In this document: positions 45,330 to 55,274 of the stretch, piece after piece | Layout of the letters: each line of letters begins with the position of its first letter | How positions within the stretch are numbered: position 1 is the stretch's first letter | Origin: Mycoavidus sp. B2-EB | Lineage (GTDB): Bacteria > Pseudomonadota > Gammaproteobacteria > Burkholderiales > Burkholderiaceae | NCBI RefSeq assembly: GCF_014218255.1 | Contig: NZ_AP021872.1 | Location: forward strand, 434,001-498,000 | Direction of reading: 5' to 3' | Length of the DNA stretch: 64,000 nt | Notes under the pieces: generated by a model | The model's database searches: none | What the model saw: only the letters and a program-made list of their open reading frames with translations | Told to the model about the DNA's origin: nothing | Translations under genes and position numbers: made by a program

Positions 45330-45905
45330 ATGTCCAAAATCTCTGATCGGATTAATCTGACGAATCAATTTTTGATCGCTATGCCTAGCATGGCTGATGC
45401 GGTTTTCGCTGGAGCCGTGGTGTATATCTGTGAGCATAATGAACGCGGTGCACTGGGTTTAATGATCAATCGGCCGACAGATATTGTTTTGCAAGCGCTT
45501 TTTAACCGTATCGATCTCAAGCTGGAAATTGAGCCTTTGCTGCATTTGCCGGTTTATTTCGGCGGTCCAATTCAAGCGGAGCGTGGTTTTGTTTTACATG
45601 AGCCTACTTCGACTCAATATAATTCATCTATGCAGGTGCCAGGTGGCTTAGCCATGACGACCTCGAAAGATGTGCTGGAAGAAATTGCGCTTGGCAAAGG
45701 GCCAGGGAAATTTTTGCTGACGCTAGGCCATGCTGGGTGGAGCGCTGGCCAGCTCGAAGAAGAAATCTCGCGCAATGGTTGGCTGAACGTTGAAGCAGAT
45801 CCCAACATTATTTTTAATGTGTCGGCCGAGCAGCGCTTTACGGCAGCGTTATCGATACTCGGAGTGTCGCCGGCGATGTTGTCTGGCGAAGCGGGCCATG
45901 CGTAA
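45330..45905 (+). CDS. yqgE: YqgE/AlgH-family protein
   Basis: This small cytoplasmic protein of unknown biochemical role has the conserved core NLTNQFLIAMPSM, RGALGLMINRPTDI, VYFGGPIQAERGFVLHEP and LLTLGHAGWSAGQLEEEI. AlgH was first seen as a regulator in Pseudomonas alginate work, but the fold has no known activity. The ATG at 45330 (MSKISDRINLTNQ, 191 residues) matches family starts. An in-frame GTG at 45246, seven bases past the rubredoxin stop, would add 28 residues and cannot be excluded. ruvX follows, as in most proteobacteria. Confidence 0.88.
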   Translation: MSKISDRINLTNQFLIAMPSMADAVFAGAVVYICEHNERGALGLMINRPTDIVLQALFNRIDLKLEIEPLLHLPVYFGGPIQAERGFVLHEPTSTQYNSSMQVPGGLAMTTSKDVLEEIALGKGPGKFLLTLGHAGWSAGQLEEEISRNGWLNVEADPNIIFNVSAEQRFTAALSILGVSPAMLSGEAGHA

Positions 45906-45985
45906 AAATAGGCGGCTCCCAGCGGGTTGCTCTGGCGTGCTGAGGTTGATCGTGCGCAAAGTGCGAAACGGCAAGAGATAGCGCT

Positions 45986-46390
45986 ATGAGCTCTACAGAA
46001 ACGCTACTTGCGTTTGACTATGGCGCAAAGCGGATCGGGGTGGCGCTTGGAAATATGTTGATGCGGCAAGCGCAGGCTTTAACTGTGATCATGAATCATA
46101 ACCGCGAGCACCGTTTTGCAGCGATTGGCGCACTGATTAAAGAATGGCAACCGGCAAAACTGGTGGTTGGCTTACCTTTGCATACAGATGGGGCCGCGCA
46201 TCAGATGACGCAGTGGGCTAAGCGCTTCGGTCAACAGCTATATGGCCGCTTCAACTTGCCCGTGGTGTGGGTCGATGAACGTTATTCGTCCGTCGCCGCG
46301 GCTGCACAGAACCACGATTTAACGCAGCTTGACGCTGAAGCTGCCCGCATTATTTTGCAACAATTTTTTGATGAATATGCAATTGCCTGA
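45986..46390 (+). CDS. ruvX: RuvX/YqgF Holliday-junction resolvase-like, pre-16S rRNA nuclease
   Basis: This 134-residue RNase H-fold protein has [14 protein letters not shown] near the start (catalytic Asp), [11 protein letters not shown] in the middle and [12 protein letters not shown] near the end. E. coli YqgF processes the 5' end of 16S rRNA, and the family was earlier predicted to be a Holliday-junction resolvase. The last part overlaps the start of pyrR by about 20 bases in another frame. Confidence 0.93.
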   Translation: MSSTETLLAFDYGAKRIGVALGNMLMRQAQALTVIMNHNREHRFAAIGALIKEWQPAKLVVGLPLHTDGAAHQMTQWAKRFGQQLYGRFNLPVVWVDERYSSVAAAAQNHDLTQLDAEAARIILQQFFDEYAIA

Positions 46391-46904
46391 CGCCGAGTCG
46401 TTGTACCATGTTTTGCGTGACCAAATTCGCGCCGCTTATGGCGATGCCTTGCATCGGCCTGACGGTGTTGCGCTGGTCGGTATTTGGAGTGGCGGAGCTT
46501 GGCTGGCCGAACGGTTGGCCAGTGATTTAAAGCTCGCTGGGTTCGGCGTTGTGAACGTTGTGTTGCATCGTGATGATTACGCTGAAAAAGGTTTGCATGG
46601 ACCAGCACAACCCACTCTGTTGCCGTTTCAAGTAGAGGGGCGTCGGATTGTATTGCTAGATGACGTGCTCTATACTGGCCGCACGATTCGAGCTGCGCTC
46701 AATGAGCTGTATGATTTTGGCCGCCCGGCTGCAGTTGATCTAGCGGTATTGGTCGATCGAGAGGGACGCGAGTTGCCGATTGCCGCCCGTTTTGTGGGTG
46801 CCACTGCGGACCTGCCTGCCGCTCGTACGCTGGTCTTGAAACGTAATGAGCACGGCACATTTGAGTTTCATACTGAAGCGTACACCGATGGCATAGGGTT
46901 GTAA
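46371..46904 (+). CDS. pyrR: PyrR bifunctional regulator/uracil phosphoribosyltransferase-like
   Basis: This 177-residue type I phosphoribosyltransferase-fold protein has [18 protein letters not shown] and the PRPP loop [19 protein letters not shown], which identify PyrR. In Bacillus it binds pyr mRNA to attenuate transcription; in proteobacteria its regulatory role is less studied. Its gene precedes pyrB and pyrX in the same direction, giving a pyr operon. The ATG at 46371 was preferred, with a second ATG at 46377; neither has a strong ribosome-binding site, and it overlaps ruvX. No clear PyrR-type leader hairpin was recognised before pyrB. Confidence 0.9.
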   Translation: MNMQLPDAESLYHVLRDQIRAAYGDALHRPDGVALVGIWSGGAWLAERLASDLKLAGFGVVNVVLHRDDYAEKGLHGPAQPTLLPFQVEGRRIVLLDDVLYTGRTIRAALNELYDFGRPAAVDLAVLVDREGRELPIAARFVGATADLPAARTLVLKRNEHGTFEFHTEAYTDGIGL

Positions 46905-46983
46905 CTAACGTGTCTTTTGAATCATGCTAACACGTACTTATGAAGTTGTGCCGCTTCGCATAGCTTTCTTCGCTGGAGAGTAG

Positions 46984-47982
46984 ATGTCAAACATTTGGCC
47001 GCCTGCGCCAACCTTACGTCCGAGTTTTAAAGGCAATCTGCAATTAACAAAAAATGGTGAACTGAAGCATTTATTGACAATCGATGGGCTGCCAAAAGAT
47101 ATTATTACGCAGATCCTCGATACAGCTCAGCAATTCGTCGGCGTAGCTGAGCGAGATGTCAAAAAAGTCCCGCTCTTGCGCGGTAAGTCAGTATTCAATC
47201 TTTTTTTTGAGAACTCAACGCGCACCCGCACAACTTTTGAAATAGCTGCCAAGCGTTTATCAGCGGATGTGCTGAATCTAAATATCAATGCTTCATCGAC
47301 CAGCAAAGGTGAGTCGTTACTGGATACAGCAGCGAATTTATCCGCTATGCAAGCAGATATGTTTGTCGTGCGTCATGCGCAAAGTGGAGCCCCTTATTTA
47401 CTGGCGCAACATTGCGCGCCTCATTTGCATGTGATTAATGCGGGCGATGGTTGGCATGCACACCCGACGCAAGGTTTGTTGGACATGTATACCATCCGCC
47501 AGTATAAAAAAGATTTTACGCAGCTCCGCGTGGCGATCGTTGGCGATATTCTGCACTCTCGGGTAGCACGCTCCGATATTCATGCGTTAACCACGCTGGG
47601 CGTGCCCGAAGTGCGGGTGATCGGCCCACGCACCTTGCTGCCCGATGGGCTTGAGCGATTTGGGGTGCAGGTTTTTCATGATATCCGCGAAGGGTTAAAG
47701 GGCGTGGACGTCATCATTATGCTGCGTGTGCAGAATGAGAGAATGAATAGCACGCTCTTGCCTTCGGCCCAAGAATATTTCAAAAGTTGGGGCTTAACTC
47801 CTGAGCGCCTCGCATTGGCTGCGCCAGATGCGATTGTGATGCACCCAGGGCCGATGAACCGTGGAGTTGAAATAGAGTCATCGGTTGCCGATGGCGCGCA
47901 ATCCGTGATTTTGCACCAGGTCACCTTTGGAATTGCGGTGCGCATGGCGGTTATGGGGATTATTGCAGGGAACAATGGTTAA
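46984..47982 (+). CDS. pyrB: Aspartate carbamoyltransferase catalytic subunit
   Basis: PyrB joins carbamoyl phosphate and aspartate, the committed step of pyrimidine synthesis. The carbamoyl-phosphate site [18 protein letters not shown] lies near residue 77, followed by [13 protein letters not shown] with its catalytic Ser-Lys, and the aspartate site appears in [12 protein letters not shown] and [12 protein letters not shown]. An N-terminal extension of about 20 residues occurs in the form that associates with inactive PyrC-type subunits in Pseudomonas and Burkholderia. No pyrI is present. pyrX follows after about 120 bases. Confidence 0.95.
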   Translation: MSNIWPPAPTLRPSFKGNLQLTKNGELKHLLTIDGLPKDIITQILDTAQQFVGVAERDVKKVPLLRGKSVFNLFFENSTRTRTTFEIAAKRLSADVLNLNINASSTSKGESLLDTAANLSAMQADMFVVRHAQSGAPYLLAQHCAPHLHVINAGDGWHAHPTQGLLDMYTIRQYKKDFTQLRVAIVGDILHSRVARSDIHALTTLGVPEVRVIGPRTLLPDGLERFGVQVFHDIREGLKGVDVIIMLRVQNERMNSTLLPSAQEYFKSWGLTPERLALAAPDAIVMHPGPMNRGVEIESSVADGAQSVILHQVTFGIAVRMAVMGIIAGNNG

Positions 47983-48101
47983 CGCCAAAGTTGGAAAAAA
48001 GATCAATCTGCGCAGCCTATGGATGGGTTTGGAAGTCGCGCAGACTCTTTTATTTGATTTAGAAAGTATTTGTGCAAATCGCAATTGATCGAAAATAAAT
48101 A

Positions 48102-49385
48102 ATGAACCTTCATATCAAAGGTGCTCGCTTAATTGACCCCGCGTCAGGTATGGACACCCAGGCTGATTTATTCGTTGCCGCAGGCAAAATTGCTGGTATC
48201 GGCAGCGCGCCGCCGGCGTTTGAGAGGTGCCATGAGATTGACGCGCGTGGTTTAATTGTATTGCCTGGCTTGGTTGATTTGTTAGCGCGGCTGCGTGAGC
48301 CTGGTCATGAATATAAGGCAACACTTGACTCGGAAATGGCCGCCGCGCTTGCGGGTGGGGTGACCAGCTTAGTTTGTCCACCGGATACGGATCCTCCACT
48401 GGATGAACCCGGTCTAGTTGAAATGCTGAAATTCCGCGCCCGTACTCTAAATCAAGCACATGTGTACCCACTCGGTGCCTTGACGGTTGGACTCAAAGGG
48501 CAGGCCATTACTGAAATGGCTCAGTTGGCTGATGCGGGCTGTATTGGTTTTTCTCAGGCGGATGCGCCGATTGCGAACACTCAAGTATTATTGCATGCTT
48601 TGCAATATGCCTCGACATATGACTATACGGTTTGGTTGCGCGCGCAGGATGTGTATTTAGCTCAAGGTGGGGTGGCTGCAAGTGGGCCTTGGGCGTCGCG
48701 GCTTGGCTTGCGTGGAGTGCCGACAGCGGCGGAAACCATTGCACTGCATACCATTCTTGAATTGATGCGCGTCACGGGCGCACGGGTCCATGTGACGCAT
48801 CTTTCTTCCGCTGCGGGGATTGAGCTGGTGCGCGCAGCAAAGCAAGAAGGATTGCGCTTAAGCTGCGATGTGACGATTAATCACTTGCATCTGATTGATT
48901 TGGATATTGGGGATTTTAATGCGCAGTACCGCTTCGATCCGCCTTTGCGCGCGCAGCGTGATCGGGATGCAATCTGCTCCGGGTTAATCGATGGCACGAT
49001 CGACGCCATTTGTTCTGCCCATACGCCAGTTGACGACGACGAAAAACTTTTGCCATTTGGCGAAGCTTCAGCCGGCGCAACTGGGCTTGAGCTGTTGTTA
49101 TCGCTGACCGTGAAATGGGCGCAAGAAAAGCGCGTACCATTACCCACCGCATTAGCCAAAATCACCTGTGCGCCAGCCGCTATCTTGAATCTGGAGAAAG
49201 GCCGTTTAGAGTTAGGTGCTCCGGCTGATCTGACGCTCTTTGCGCTGGATGCGCATTGGCGAGTTGAGCCGAACCAGCTTAGAAGTCAGGGCCATAATAC
49301 GCCATTTTTAGGGTATGAATTGCCCGCCCGGGTACGCTTCACGATCATCTCCGGCCAACTGGTCTATCAAGCCAGCCAGGCATAA
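48102..49385 (+). CDS. pyrX: Dihydroorotase-like protein, metal site lost (PyrX/PyrC')
   Basis: This 427-residue amidohydrolase-fold protein has the family start (GARLIDPASGMD, LIVLPGLVDL) but not the active metal motif. Where active enzymes have D-L-H-x-H-L-R-E-P-G it reads DLLARLREPG at residues 59-68, so the two histidines are Leu and Arg. The later H-A-P-H-like motif is AHTPVDDDE. The change matches the inactive PyrC' of Pseudomonas, which is needed structurally for aspartate transcarbamoylase assembly. Position directly after pyrB supports this. An active PyrC should be encoded elsewhere. Confidence 0.9.
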   Translation: MNLHIKGARLIDPASGMDTQADLFVAAGKIAGIGSAPPAFERCHEIDARGLIVLPGLVDLLARLREPGHEYKATLDSEMAAALAGGVTSLVCPPDTDPPLDEPGLVEMLKFRARTLNQAHVYPLGALTVGLKGQAITEMAQLADAGCIGFSQADAPIANTQVLLHALQYASTYDYTVWLRAQDVYLAQGGVAASGPWASRLGLRGVPTAAETIALHTILELMRVTGARVHVTHLSSAAGIELVRAAKQEGLRLSCDVTINHLHLIDLDIGDFNAQYRFDPPLRAQRDRDAICSGLIDGTIDAICSAHTPVDDDEKLLPFGEASAGATGLELLLSLTVKWAQEKRVPLPTALAKITCAPAAILNLEKGRLELGAPADLTLFALDAHWRVEPNQLRSQGHNTPFLGYELPARVRFTIISGQLVYQASQA

Positions 49386-49448
49386 AGTCAACCTACTGAG
49401 CAGCCGGTTGTGCCAAGACTGCTTGAGCGATAAATCAAGGGAAAAATA

Positions 49449-50246
49449 ATGCAAGTAAGCCTGCGCGTTGCGCGCTTAATCTTTCATTTTCTGCGCGGCA
49501 TAGCGCTTGCCGCTGTGGTTTTTCCGCGAGCCGAGCACGTGCGCCAACAATCGATGGTGCGTGACTGGTCGCGGCGCTTACTTGAGATATGCGGGGTTAA
49601 GCTCGTGGTGCATCCAGCGGGCGAAGTGCTTGAGCACAGCGTGATGCTAGTAGGCAATCACGTGTCATGGTTAGATATTTATGTAATTAGTGCTTGGCGG
49701 CCAGTCTCTTTTGTGGCTAAAGCAGAAATTCAGAAATGGCCGATCTTGGGCTGGCTAGCGAAAACCATCGGTACGGTTTTTATTCGGCGTGATAAGCGTA
49801 GTGATGCGCTACGGATTGTGTGTCAGTTAGCGGATGCGTTAAAAAGCGGCGAAAGAATTTGTATTTTTCCGGAAGGGACGACATCCGATGGCATTCAGCT
49901 ATTGCCATTTCATGCGAATTTACTACAAGCGCCGGTATCTGCGATGGCGGCTGTGCAACCCATCTGTTTAATGTATGAAGATGCACAAGGCCAGCAATCG
50001 CTTGCGCCCGCCTATATTGGCGAGATTTCATTATTTGCTTCGCTGATATCGATTTTACGGGCTGCGCCGCTCACCGCCCATCTGTATATTACGGCTCCGC
50101 TTAGAGCCTGTGATGACCGGCGTGAGTTAGCGCGCTGCGCGCAAGGGGCGGTGCACAGCGCATTGAGGCTTTTGCAACAACGATTAGAGCCATCGCCTGA
50201 GGCTGCGGTTGTTAATGCGGAGGTGAGCAGGGTTGAGCTGAATTAA
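49449..50246 (+). CDS. 1-acylglycerol-3-phosphate O-acyltransferase-like (PlsC family)
   Basis: This 265-residue acyltransferase transfers an acyl chain to lysophosphatidic acid or a related lysolipid at the inner membrane. NHVSWLDIYVI (the H-x4-D motif) lies near residue 74 and FPEGTTSDG near residue 140. A hydrophobic N-terminal helix probably anchors it. It follows pyrX after 63 bases and precedes the convergent apaH. Whether it acts on phosphatidic acid or on an ornithine-type lipid cannot be decided. Confidence 0.88.
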   Translation: MQVSLRVARLIFHFLRGIALAAVVFPRAEHVRQQSMVRDWSRRLLEICGVKLVVHPAGEVLEHSVMLVGNHVSWLDIYVISAWRPVSFVAKAEIQKWPILGWLAKTIGTVFIRRDKRSDALRIVCQLADALKSGERICIFPEGTTSDGIQLLPFHANLLQAPVSAMAAVQPICLMYEDAQGQQSLAPAYIGEISLFASLISILRAAPLTAHLYITAPLRACDDRRELARCAQGAVHSALRLLQQRLEPSPEAAVVNAEVSRVELN

Positions 50247-50254
50247 GCAACGCG

Positions 50255-51154
50255 CTACTCGGCCGGGCAGGTGACCTGTATCAGCGTCCGCTGACTTGGC
50301 TCAGGATTGAGGGTGATAGCTGAGAGTTGCTTGCCCCAGATGCAACCGCTATCCAGTGCGCACAGCTTATCACGTAGCAAGAGGCCGAGTGCTGCCCAAT
50401 GCCCGAATACAACGGTGAGCTCGGCGGTGCGTCGATCGGGCGCATCGAACCACGGCATATAGCCAGGTGGCGCTGTGTCAGGCCCGCCTTTAGCATTAAA
50501 TTCTAGTTCTCCCGCGGCGTTACAGAAACGGATATGTGTGAGCGTATGAGCTGTGATGCGCAGACGTTCGTCACGCGTTAACCCTGGATGCCAACGCGTT
50601 AATCTAGGCTGGCTAAGTTGTGCCACGCAGTCTCGCCAAGCGGGACCGCGTAGCGCTTGCTCTAGCTCGTGCGCGAGCTCCAAGGTCAGAGTGAGGTCCC
50701 ACTGTGGCAGCACTCCGGCGTGCACCATCAGCATGCCGTTTTGGTAATGAGTCAGCGGTCGGTGGCGTAGCCAATCGATTAAATCGGCGGCATCAGGCGC
50801 CGCGAGGATTTCATTGAGCGTGTCTCCCTTACGGATGCGTTGCGCGCCTGCGGCCACGGCCAGCAAGTGCAATTCATGGTTACCAAGCACCATGACGGCC
50901 CGTTGACCGAATTCGATGACATCGCGTAAGCAAGCAAGAGAATGAGGCCCGCGGTTAATCAAATCACCTGCAAACCAAAGCGGTGTATTGGGTGTTGGTG
51001 CTGCTTTTGCCAGCAAAGCGCGAAAAGCCCCATGACAGCCTTGCAGGTCGCCAAAAGCCAACGGCGGAGGGGCGGATGCGTGATGGATGCTTATCTTAGA
51101 ATTGAGAATAGCTGACCTCTCTGATGGAAGATAGCTTGAAGTGTGTGCCATCAT
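50255..51154 (-). CDS. apaH: Diadenosine tetraphosphatase (symmetrical)
   Basis: ApaH cleaves Ap4A to two ADP. Metallophosphatase motifs are GDLQGCHGAF near residue 36, GDLINRG, LGNHELHL and MLMVHAGVLPQWD. The conserved fold begins about 30 residues after the ATG at 51154, so the first stretch is either an extension or the true start is later. No clear ribosome-binding site picks between them. It converges with the acyltransferase gene, eight bases away, and diverges from rfbB. Confidence 0.93.
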   Translation of the reverse strand: MMAHTSSYLPSERSAILNSKISIHHASAPPPLAFGDLQGCHGAFRALLAKAAPTPNTPLWFAGDLINRGPHSLACLRDVIEFGQRAVMVLGNHELHLLAVAAGAQRIRKGDTLNEILAAPDAADLIDWLRHRPLTHYQNGMLMVHAGVLPQWDLTLTLELAHELEQALRGPAWRDCVAQLSQPRLTRWHPGLTRDERLRITAHTLTHIRFCNAAGELEFNAKGGPDTAPPGYMPWFDAPDRRTAELTVVFGHWAALGLLLRDKLCALDSGCIWGKQLSAITLNPEPSQRTLIQVTCPAE

Positions 51155-51365
51155 TTGAAAAAATCGCTAAGCGTATTCCTGTTATGCTTGCAAGAAATGC
51201 AAGAAAATAGTGTGCTGCACAGGGATTTGTGATTATATAGGGTAAAGCAGGGTCGTGTTAATTCGTTGAAGAGATAAAATCTTAAGTGGTTCACTGGGGC
51301 AACGCGCGTTTAAAAGGTGGAGTCCTGGCGTTACTGCGCATATTTCAATTTAATCAAGGATTTTG

Positions 51366-52427
51366 ATGATTTTAGTCACCGGCGGCGCGGGTTTTATTGG
51401 CGCCAATTTTGTGCTCGGCTGGTTAGCTGAGCACGATGAGGCTGTGGTGAATGTTGATAAACTCACCTATGCCGGCAATCTGGGTACTCTAGATGCGTTG
51501 CGCGCGGACCCGCGCCATCAATTTGTGAAAGCGGATATTGCTGATGCCGCTATTTTGCAAAATCTTTTGGTGAAATATCGGCCCCGCGCGGTGCTGCATT
51601 TTGCAGCAGAAAGTCATGTTGACCGCTCGCTGCATGGCCCCGCTGATTTTGTGCAGACTAATTTAGTGGGCACTTTCGCATTACTTGAGGCGGCGCGCGC
51701 TTATTGGGTCCGTTTAAAAGGTGCCGAGCAAGAGAATTTTCGCTTCTTACATATTTCTACGGATGAGGTTTACGGTTCGCTAGCGCCAGATGCGCCCCCA
51801 TTTTGCGAAACTACGCCTTATGCGCCGAATAGCCCATACGCGGCCACCAAAGCGGGCTCTGACCATTTAGTGCGCGCTTATCATCATAGCTATGGCTTAC
51901 CGGTATTGACCACGCATTGCTCAAACAATTATGGCCCTTATCAATTTCCAGAAAAGTTGATTCCGCTCATTATCTCTCATGCCCTTGCAGGTAAACCGCT
52001 GCCGGTGTATGGAGATGGTAAACAGGTGCGTGACTGGCTGTATGTGGCAGACCATTGTGCCGCGCTACGCGCAGTGTTAGCGCGTGGTTGCTCTGGTCAA
52101 ACCTACAATATTGGCGGTTGGAATGAAAAGACCAATCTTGAGGTTGTGCATACGCTGTGTGCGCTGTTAGATCGGCTGAGGCCCAAATCATCTGGCTCAT
52201 ACCGTGACCAAGTGACCTTTGTACAAGATCGACCAGGCCACGACCGCCGTTATGCAATCAATGCGTCAAAGATCGAGCGAGAACTAGGCTGGCGACCCGC
52301 GCATACGTTTGAAACTGGGCTCGAAGAAACCGTGCGTTGGTACCTAGATCATTCAGATTGGGTGCATCAAATTATTTCAGGCGATTACCTGAAATGGCTT
52401 GAAACGCAGTATGCGCAACGCGCATAA
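51366..52427 (+). CDS. rfbB: dTDP-glucose 4,6-dehydratase
   Basis: RfbB is the second enzyme of dTDP-L-rhamnose synthesis. The 353-residue short-chain dehydrogenase has the NAD-binding [10 protein letters not shown] at the N-terminus and the catalytic YAATK in [16 protein letters not shown], with [11 protein letters not shown] before it. The ATG at 51366 (AAGGA upstream) was used rather than the adjoining TTG. It starts the rfbBACD cluster, and rfbA follows 13 bases later. Confidence 0.95.
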   Translation: MILVTGGAGFIGANFVLGWLAEHDEAVVNVDKLTYAGNLGTLDALRADPRHQFVKADIADAAILQNLLVKYRPRAVLHFAAESHVDRSLHGPADFVQTNLVGTFALLEAARAYWVRLKGAEQENFRFLHISTDEVYGSLAPDAPPFCETTPYAPNSPYAATKAGSDHLVRAYHHSYGLPVLTTHCSNNYGPYQFPEKLIPLIISHALAGKPLPVYGDGKQVRDWLYVADHCAALRAVLARGCSGQTYNIGGWNEKTNLEVVHTLCALLDRLRPKSSGSYRDQVTFVQDRPGHDRRYAINASKIERELGWRPAHTFETGLEETVRWYLDHSDWVHQIISGDYLKWLETQYAQRA

Positions 52428-52440
52428 GAGGAGCATAAGC

Positions 52441-53331
52441 GTGCGCAAAGCAATTCTTTTAGCCGGCGGCTCCGGTACCCGGTTGTATCCGATTACCCAT
52501 GCTATCTCAAAGCAACTCTTGCCGGTTTACGATAAACCCATGGTTTACTACCCGCTCTCGACTTTGATGATGGCGGGCATACGCGATATTTTGCTGATTT
52601 CTACGCCGGACGACACGCCGCGCTTCCAAACCTTGTTAGGCGATGGCGCTCAATGGGGGCTAAATCTCCAATATGCAGTGCAACCCTCGCCGGATGGGTT
52701 AGCACAAGCATTGATGATTGGCCGGCAATTTATTGGCAACCATCTATCGGCTTTAATTCTGGGTGATAATATTTTTTATGGGCATCATTTAGCCGAACAG
52801 CTTGAACGCGCCAGCCGCTGTGAGCACGGGGCGACGATATTTGCTTATCATGTGCACGATCCTGAGCGTTATGGCGTGGTTGAGTTTGATGCCGCCTTTC
52901 AAGCCCTGTCGATTGCAGAAAAACCGGTGAAGCCGCGCTCCAATTATGCCGTGACGGGGCTTTACTTTTATGATCGACAAATCTGCGAGATTGCCGCTGA
53001 GATTAAACCATCCGCCCGCGGTGAATATGAGATTACGGATGTCAATCAGTATTATTTGCGTCAGAACCAGCTCAGAGTTGAAATGATGGGCCGCGGTTGC
53101 GCCTGGTTTGATACCGGTACCCACGACTCGCTGATAGACGCAGCAGGCTTTATTGCCACCTTGCAAAAGCGCCAGGGTTTAATGGTGGCATGCCCGGAAG
53201 AAATTGCCTACCAGCGTGGCTGGATAGATGCAGAGCAAGTGAATCGGCTTGCTGCGCCGCTTGAAAAAAACGGCTATGGGCAATATTTAAGACGCATTGT
53301 ATCGGATCAACTCAGATGGCCATCAACGTAA
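52441..53331 (+). CDS. rfbA: Glucose-1-phosphate thymidylyltransferase
   Basis: RfbA makes dTDP-glucose from dTTP and glucose 1-phosphate and is feedback-inhibited by dTDP-rhamnose. The 296-residue enzyme opens [20 protein letters not shown] and has [10 protein letters not shown] and [19 protein letters not shown] at 52441 is the start: GAGGAG sits upstream and the conserved fold begins directly. An upstream in-frame extension overlaps rfbB and is not needed. rfbC overlaps its last 16 bases. Confidence 0.95.
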   Translation: MRKAILLAGGSGTRLYPITHAISKQLLPVYDKPMVYYPLSTLMMAGIRDILLISTPDDTPRFQTLLGDGAQWGLNLQYAVQPSPDGLAQALMIGRQFIGNHLSALILGDNIFYGHHLAEQLERASRCEHGATIFAYHVHDPERYGVVEFDAAFQALSIAEKPVKPRSNYAVTGLYFYDRQICEIAAEIKPSARGEYEITDVNQYYLRQNQLRVEMMGRGCAWFDTGTHDSLIDAAGFIATLQKRQGLMVACPEEIAYQRGWIDAEQVNRLAAPLEKNGYGQYLRRIVSDQLRWPST

Positions 53332-53867
53332 TTCCAACTGCATTACCTGAAGTTAAAATCATTGAACCTAAAATTTTTAATGATGCACGAGGTTGTTTTT
53401 TTGAGAGCTTTAATGCGTGTGAATTCGCTGTGCAAGTAGCGGCGGGGTTCGAGTTTGTGCAAGATAATCATTCCCGTTCGACGCAAAATGTGCTGCGCGG
53501 TTTGCATTATCAAATTCAGCATGCTCAGGGCAAACTGGTGCGCGTGGTGGCGGGGGCAGTCTTTGATGTAGCGATTGATCTGCGGCGCGGCTCGCCCGAC
53601 TTTGGGCGCTGGGTGGGGGTCCACTTGTCAGCTGAGAATCGGCGCCAGTTATGGGTGCCGCCGGGTTTTGCACATGGTTTTTTAACGCTCTCGGAAGAGG
53701 CTGAATTTCTCTATAAAACCACCGATTATTGGTATCCAGAGTATGAACGTACTCTATTATGGAATGACCCCGCGTTGGGCATTGCATGGCCGCTTGACGG
53801 AGAGCCGGTGTTGGGCGCAAAAGATGCGGTTGGAGTTTGTTTAGCGGCGGCGCAAGTCTTTGCTTAA
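53316..53867 (+). CDS. rfbC: dTDP-4-dehydrorhamnose 3,5-epimerase
   Basis: RfbC is a cupin that epimerises carbons 3 and 5 of the keto-sugar. [18 protein letters not shown] near residue 50 carries the active histidine region, followed by [19 protein letters not shown] and [14 protein letters not shown]. Length (183 residues) is normal. It overlaps rfbA by 16 bases, so translation is coupled. Confidence 0.94.
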   Translation: MAINVIPTALPEVKIIEPKIFNDARGCFFESFNACEFAVQVAAGFEFVQDNHSRSTQNVLRGLHYQIQHAQGKLVRVVAGAVFDVAIDLRRGSPDFGRWVGVHLSAENRRQLWVPPGFAHGFLTLSEEAEFLYKTTDYWYPEYERTLLWNDPALGIAWPLDGEPVLGAKDAVGVCLAAAQVFA

Positions 53868-53907
53868 AGTTTGGGTTTAAACACTTGCTGAGCGGAGATT
53901 GATCATT

Positions 53908-54804
53908 ATGCTCTATCGAACGATTTTAATGACTGGCGCTCAAGGTCAGCTTGGCTTTGAGTTAGCGCGTAGTTTACAAGGTCTTGGTCGTATTTTTGCG
54001 CTGAATCGGCAAGCGCTGGATTTAGCGGATTTCGATCAAATCCGGCGTGTGGTGCGCGAATTGCGGCCAGCTTTGATTATCAACCCGGCGGCCTATACAG
54101 CGGTCGATCAGGCTGAAACTGAAGAGTCTGTAGCGATGCGCATTAATGCTTTAGCGCCGGGCGTGCTGGCTGAAGAGGCCAAGCGACTCAATGCAGTTTT
54201 AGTCCACTATTCAACCGACTACGTATTTGATGGCGCTAAGGACGGCGCTTATACCGAAGAGGATCACCCGCAGCCGCAAAATGTCTATGGCCGCAGTAAG
54301 CTGGCAGGGGAACGCGCGCTGGCTGAAGTTGGCGCGGCGCATTTGGTGCTGCGCACGAGCTGGATCTACGGCAAACGCGGCAAGAACTTTCTGTTAACCA
54401 TGTTGCGGCTGGCTGCACAGCAGCCTGAGTTGCGGATTGTAGCTAACCAATATGGCGCACCGACCTGGTCGACTACGATTGCTGCCCTGAGTGCGCAAAT
54501 ACTCGCGCAAGGCATGGCGCTAGGCCATCAAGACCGGGATTGGTGGCAAGAAAAATCAGGCATCTATCATTTAAGCGCAGCTGGCTCGACTTCCTGGTAT
54601 GAATTTGCGCAAGCAATCTTTGCGCTTGCGCCGCTTGCTAAGCAACCAAAATTGACACCGCTGGCGGCGTCAGATTATCCAACACCGGCAAAACGCCCGG
54701 CCAATTCGCTTCTGTCTAACGATAAATTGGCGCGGACTTTTAACTTATTTGCACCTGACTGGCATGACGCACTACGCTTATGCCTATGCCCTGAATCGAG
54801 CTAG
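53908..54804 (+). CDS. rfbD: dTDP-4-dehydrorhamnose reductase
   Basis: RfbD reduces the keto-sugar to dTDP-L-rhamnose, the last step. The 298-residue protein has TGAQGQLGFEL near the start, STDYVFDGAKDGAYTEED, the catalytic YGRSKLAGERAL and LRTSWIYG. The ATG at 53908 lies 10 bases after GGAG; an in-frame TTG three codons earlier is the alternative. It ends the rhamnose cluster, which supplies O-antigen or other rhamnose glycans; no glycan polymerase is beside it. Confidence 0.94.
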   Translation: MLYRTILMTGAQGQLGFELARSLQGLGRIFALNRQALDLADFDQIRRVVRELRPALIINPAAYTAVDQAETEESVAMRINALAPGVLAEEAKRLNAVLVHYSTDYVFDGAKDGAYTEEDHPQPQNVYGRSKLAGERALAEVGAAHLVLRTSWIYGKRGKNFLLTMLRLAAQQPELRIVANQYGAPTWSTTIAALSAQILAQGMALGHQDRDWWQEKSGIYHLSAAGSTSWYEFAQAIFALAPLAKQPKLTPLAASDYPTPAKRPANSLLSNDKLARTFNLFAPDWHDALRLCLCPESS

Positions 54805-54808
54805 CAAG

Positions 54809-55258
54809 TTATAAAGTCGCAGGTGGGCGTACGGGCAAGGTTAGATGGAGGAATGTGCCATCTGATAAGGTGAGTTTAACCTGCACGGTGTCGCCGGGTT
54901 TGAGCGCCGGTTCGGTGCGCGCTTTTTCAAGCATAAGATGGTAACCACCAGGGGCGAGCTTGACCTCGCCGTGGGCAGGAAGGGTCAATTTTTTGAGGTG
55001 AACCATCCGGCTTTGTGTGCCGTTCGATACCGACTGATGTAGCATCACATGGCCGTAATCAGGGCTGGAGGCGGCGACCACATCGATGGCTTGAGCACTG
55101 TGGTTGCGCAATGTCATATAACCGGCGGCGGGCCGTCCGTCAGGTAGCCAGCGCACCCAACCGGCTTCGGCTACAACCTCTGGTGGAGTAGCGGCACTTG
55201 CGGCTGAGGAAAATACGCTAAAACATAGGCTGGCTAAAAGCAAAGTCATCCATTTCAT
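54809..55258 (-). CDS. Periplasmic copper chaperone PCu(A)C
   Basis: This 149-residue protein has an N-terminal signal peptide ending ASAA and a cupredoxin-like domain. The copper-binding pattern of His and Met is visible in HVMLHQSV, RMVHLKKL and GGYHLMLEK (H-x-M with spaced Met). PCu(A)C delivers Cu(I) to the Cu-A site of cytochrome oxidase. The gene follows the SCO1-like gene on the same strand after 16 bases, so both probably form a copper-delivery operon. Confidence 0.9.
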   Translation of the reverse strand: MKWMTLLLASLCFSVFSSAASAATPPEVVAEAGWVRWLPDGRPAAGYMTLRNHSAQAIDVVAASSPDYGHVMLHQSVSNGTQSRMVHLKKLTLPAHGEVKLAPGGYHLMLEKARTEPALKPGDTVQVKLTLSDGTFLHLTLPVRPPATL

Positions 55259-55274
55259 GAGTTGATACTCCCCG

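Noticed and set aside
48102-49385. Active dihydroorotase PyrC
   Set aside because: The metal-binding histidines are replaced, so an active enzyme is not supported.
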